From: Henricia sp. BOLD:AAB3569
Lineage: Eukaryota > Echinodermata > Asteroidea > Spinulosida > Echinasteridae
Reading direction: 5' to 3'
NCBI GenBank assembly: GCA_037783545.1
Contig: JBBELK010000307.1
Span: 496,001-560,000 of the forward strand
Length of the DNA stretch: 64,000 nt
The notes below the pieces were generated by a model. That model searched no databases. It was given only the letters and a program-made list of their open reading frames with translations, and was not told the origin of the DNA. Made by a program: the position numbers and the translations under genes. This document shows positions 62,392 to 64,000 of this stretch, one piece after another; the stretch's first letter is position 1, and each line of letters starts with the position of its first letter.

Positions 62392-63658
62392 GAGCTATAT
62401 ATAGGAACTAGAGTGAGCACTTATCACGTGACCCCGTGCCCTCAAGGGTGCGTGGACGCCATTTTGTTAGTGGGCAAAAAGTACGTGCTAATGTATTGAC
62501 GACATGCGTATTTTCAGCTTTAATTTTATTTTAAGATTATGCTTTCAGCGATAGGGGTGCAGAAAGATGTGGTTGCTAACTACAATCATCCTGACTGTCG
62601 GATCATTGTCCCATGTTTATATTTTACTTTAAAAGATTGAAACTTTAGTTAGGCCAAACACTTTTCTTTCCCCATGGGCCAAACAACATTCAAAATCGTC
62701 GCCCGGGTACTGTACAAGATTTGGGGAGTTGATCATAATTTTTTTTAATGACTTATCTAGCATTAGAATGTGCAGATTTGATGGAAAAACTCGAAATTTG
62801 GAGTGGGAAAGTTTAAGATTTTGTGAGGAAACACTGGATTTTTTTTCAGCCTGCCTCATCTATTTTGCACACAAGGTCTGAAGCCACGATCAACTTCCTA
62901 GTTCTTTCCTGCTACGTCCCCCACTGCTTTTTGCGTGTGTAGGTAGAGCATTCGGGTATACTAGTACCTCAGCCATTAACTTGGGGGAAAGTAACACCCG
63001 TTTCATACAGGCGCACGATCGTTCCGATTAAAATTTTGTTTCAGACAGGCGTCGGTATGCGAGCCGCGCGCACACTTAAGATCGACGTCTGAAACCAAGT
63101 CGCTGTTCAGTCGTTCGATCTTTCGACTTCTGGCGAACCAAGTCGCTCCAAATTGTTTCATACGTCGAACTTAATTCAAATTTCTGGGATAATTTAGTTC
63201 AGCGCGACTGTAAGGTGCAGGATTTCCCGGTGAAACCGACTGCCTAAGGGAAAAACTACCGTTCTACCGTTCACCATGCATTAAGTACATAGCATAACCT
63301 AGCGTTTTCAAGAGAAAAACTGTATTTTTTTCATTTCTAAAATCACGTTTCTAACAAAATTCGCACTTTTTGTGACATTATTATGTCATAATTAGTGGCA
63401 GAGGTGTACGTTACTTATACCTGCCTAGGTACAATAGAAAAAGCTCACTCATGACTGGCGTTAAACAGCCAATAAATCATTTAAAAGCCCATTTATAGCT
63501 GCCGCGCCGTTGACTGCAGTGGATACATCCGGGTATTTATCAATCATTTTGACCACTAACAAAATGGCGGACGCGGTCCCAGGGCGGCACGCCCGGGTAC
63601 CGCGCACAGGCACGGGGTCACGTGATAAGTGCGCACTCTAGTTCTTATATATAGCTCC
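62392..63658. mobile_element. 1.27-kb non-autonomous element with about 100-bp TIRs
   Basis: GAGCTATATATAGGAACTAG and CTTATCACGTGACCCCGTGC on the left are matched by GCACGGGGTCACGTGATAAG and CTAGTTCTTATATATAGCTC on the right; GACGCCATTTTGTTAGTG pairs with CACTAACAAAATGGCGGAC. The interior has no transposase. Its middle (63000-63180) contains a smaller inverted pair around CGTTTCATACAGGCG and AATTGTTTCATACGTCG. Confidence 0.8.
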
Positions 63659-63684
63659 ATGGCCCCAGGTCACTTCATCTGTAA

Positions 63685-63996
63685 TAGTCTGGTACCCGGA
63701 CCAACAATCTTTTGACTAGACTGAATTTAAGGTTCGGCAGCCGCCAATTTCGCCATTTTGAAACAGGAGGAATTCCTCCTTTTCCCGAAGGTTCCCGAAG
63801 TTACCCGAATGCACGTCCGGTCGTCCGGACGTTACCGTTACACTTCGTCATTATTTAGAGAATTTGAATTGACGTCGCGTGCACGTACGGGTGCTGCTGC
63901 GTTAGACTGGTTCCCGCTCCACATATTCCACATACAACGACTGAATATGACTAAATTCAGTCTAGTCAAAAGATTTTTGGTCCGGGTACCAGACTA
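63685..63996. mobile_element. MITE with TAGTCTGGTACCCGGACCA ends
   Basis: TAGTCTGGTACCCGGACCAA and TTGGTCCGGGTACCAGACTA; the terminal repeat continues through CTTTTGACTAGACTGAATTTA. A derivative of its right end is at 34845-34918. Confidence 0.85.
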
Positions 63997-64000
63997 CTGC

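Overview
The window is eukaryotic, probably from a marine deuterostome and most likely an echinoderm. Genes are split by introns with GT-AG borders, and most of the sequence is mobile or tandem-repeat DNA. The strings TAGGCCTA and TACATGTA recur throughout, and there are tRNA-derived SINEs, a PHD-EEP-RT LINE, a Tc1 element and many foldback MITEs. The species assignment is an inference; no rRNA or species-specific marker is present.

Two host genes can be reconstructed, both on the minus strand, from splice sites and matching intron phases. (1) Positions 13744 to 1 hold the 5' part of a long secreted or membrane glycoprotein gene. It has a signal-peptide exon, a 4.5-kb exon of about 68 copies of a 22-residue Thr-rich repeat, a SEA domain split over two exons, and an S/T/P-rich exon that runs off the left edge. 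(2) Positions 56650 to 42934 hold eight exons of a gene encoding a ParB-like domain followed by a region resembling the second half of a beta-class amino-methyltransferase fold with degenerate catalytic motifs. The 5' end of this gene is not resolved; a weak first-exon candidate lies near 61.45 kb. This gene is the best candidate for an undescribed system.

Layout: 1-14 kb glycoprotein gene, with SINEs and duplicated segments in its introns. 14-22 kb intergenic: foldback MITEs, four CACGTG boxes, a degenerate minisatellite, a LINE 3' fragment and a tandem array hit by two MITEs. 22.1-28.6 kb nested insertions: a Tc1 element holds a 9-bp-TSD, long-TIR (Mutator-like) element, which holds a SINE split by a nearly intact LINE. 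28.6-42.8 kb: duplicated blocks, a 55/70-bp minisatellite with MITEs in it, an LTR-like pair, and two Foldback-type elements whose arms are tandem repeats. 42.9-56.7 kb: the ParB/MTase-like gene, with MITEs in almost every intron. 56.9-60.2 kb: an 18-copy, 178-bp satellite directly upstream of the first resolved exon. 60.2-64 kb: nested palindromic MITEs.

Several repeats occur as both interrupted and uninterrupted copies, which fixes insertion boundaries (TTAA, ATTA, 9-bp and 8-bp duplications). The same comparisons expose a recurrent class of 5-6 bp insertions of the form TA-GGC(C)-TA. All exon models are hand-derived; transcripts have not been seen.
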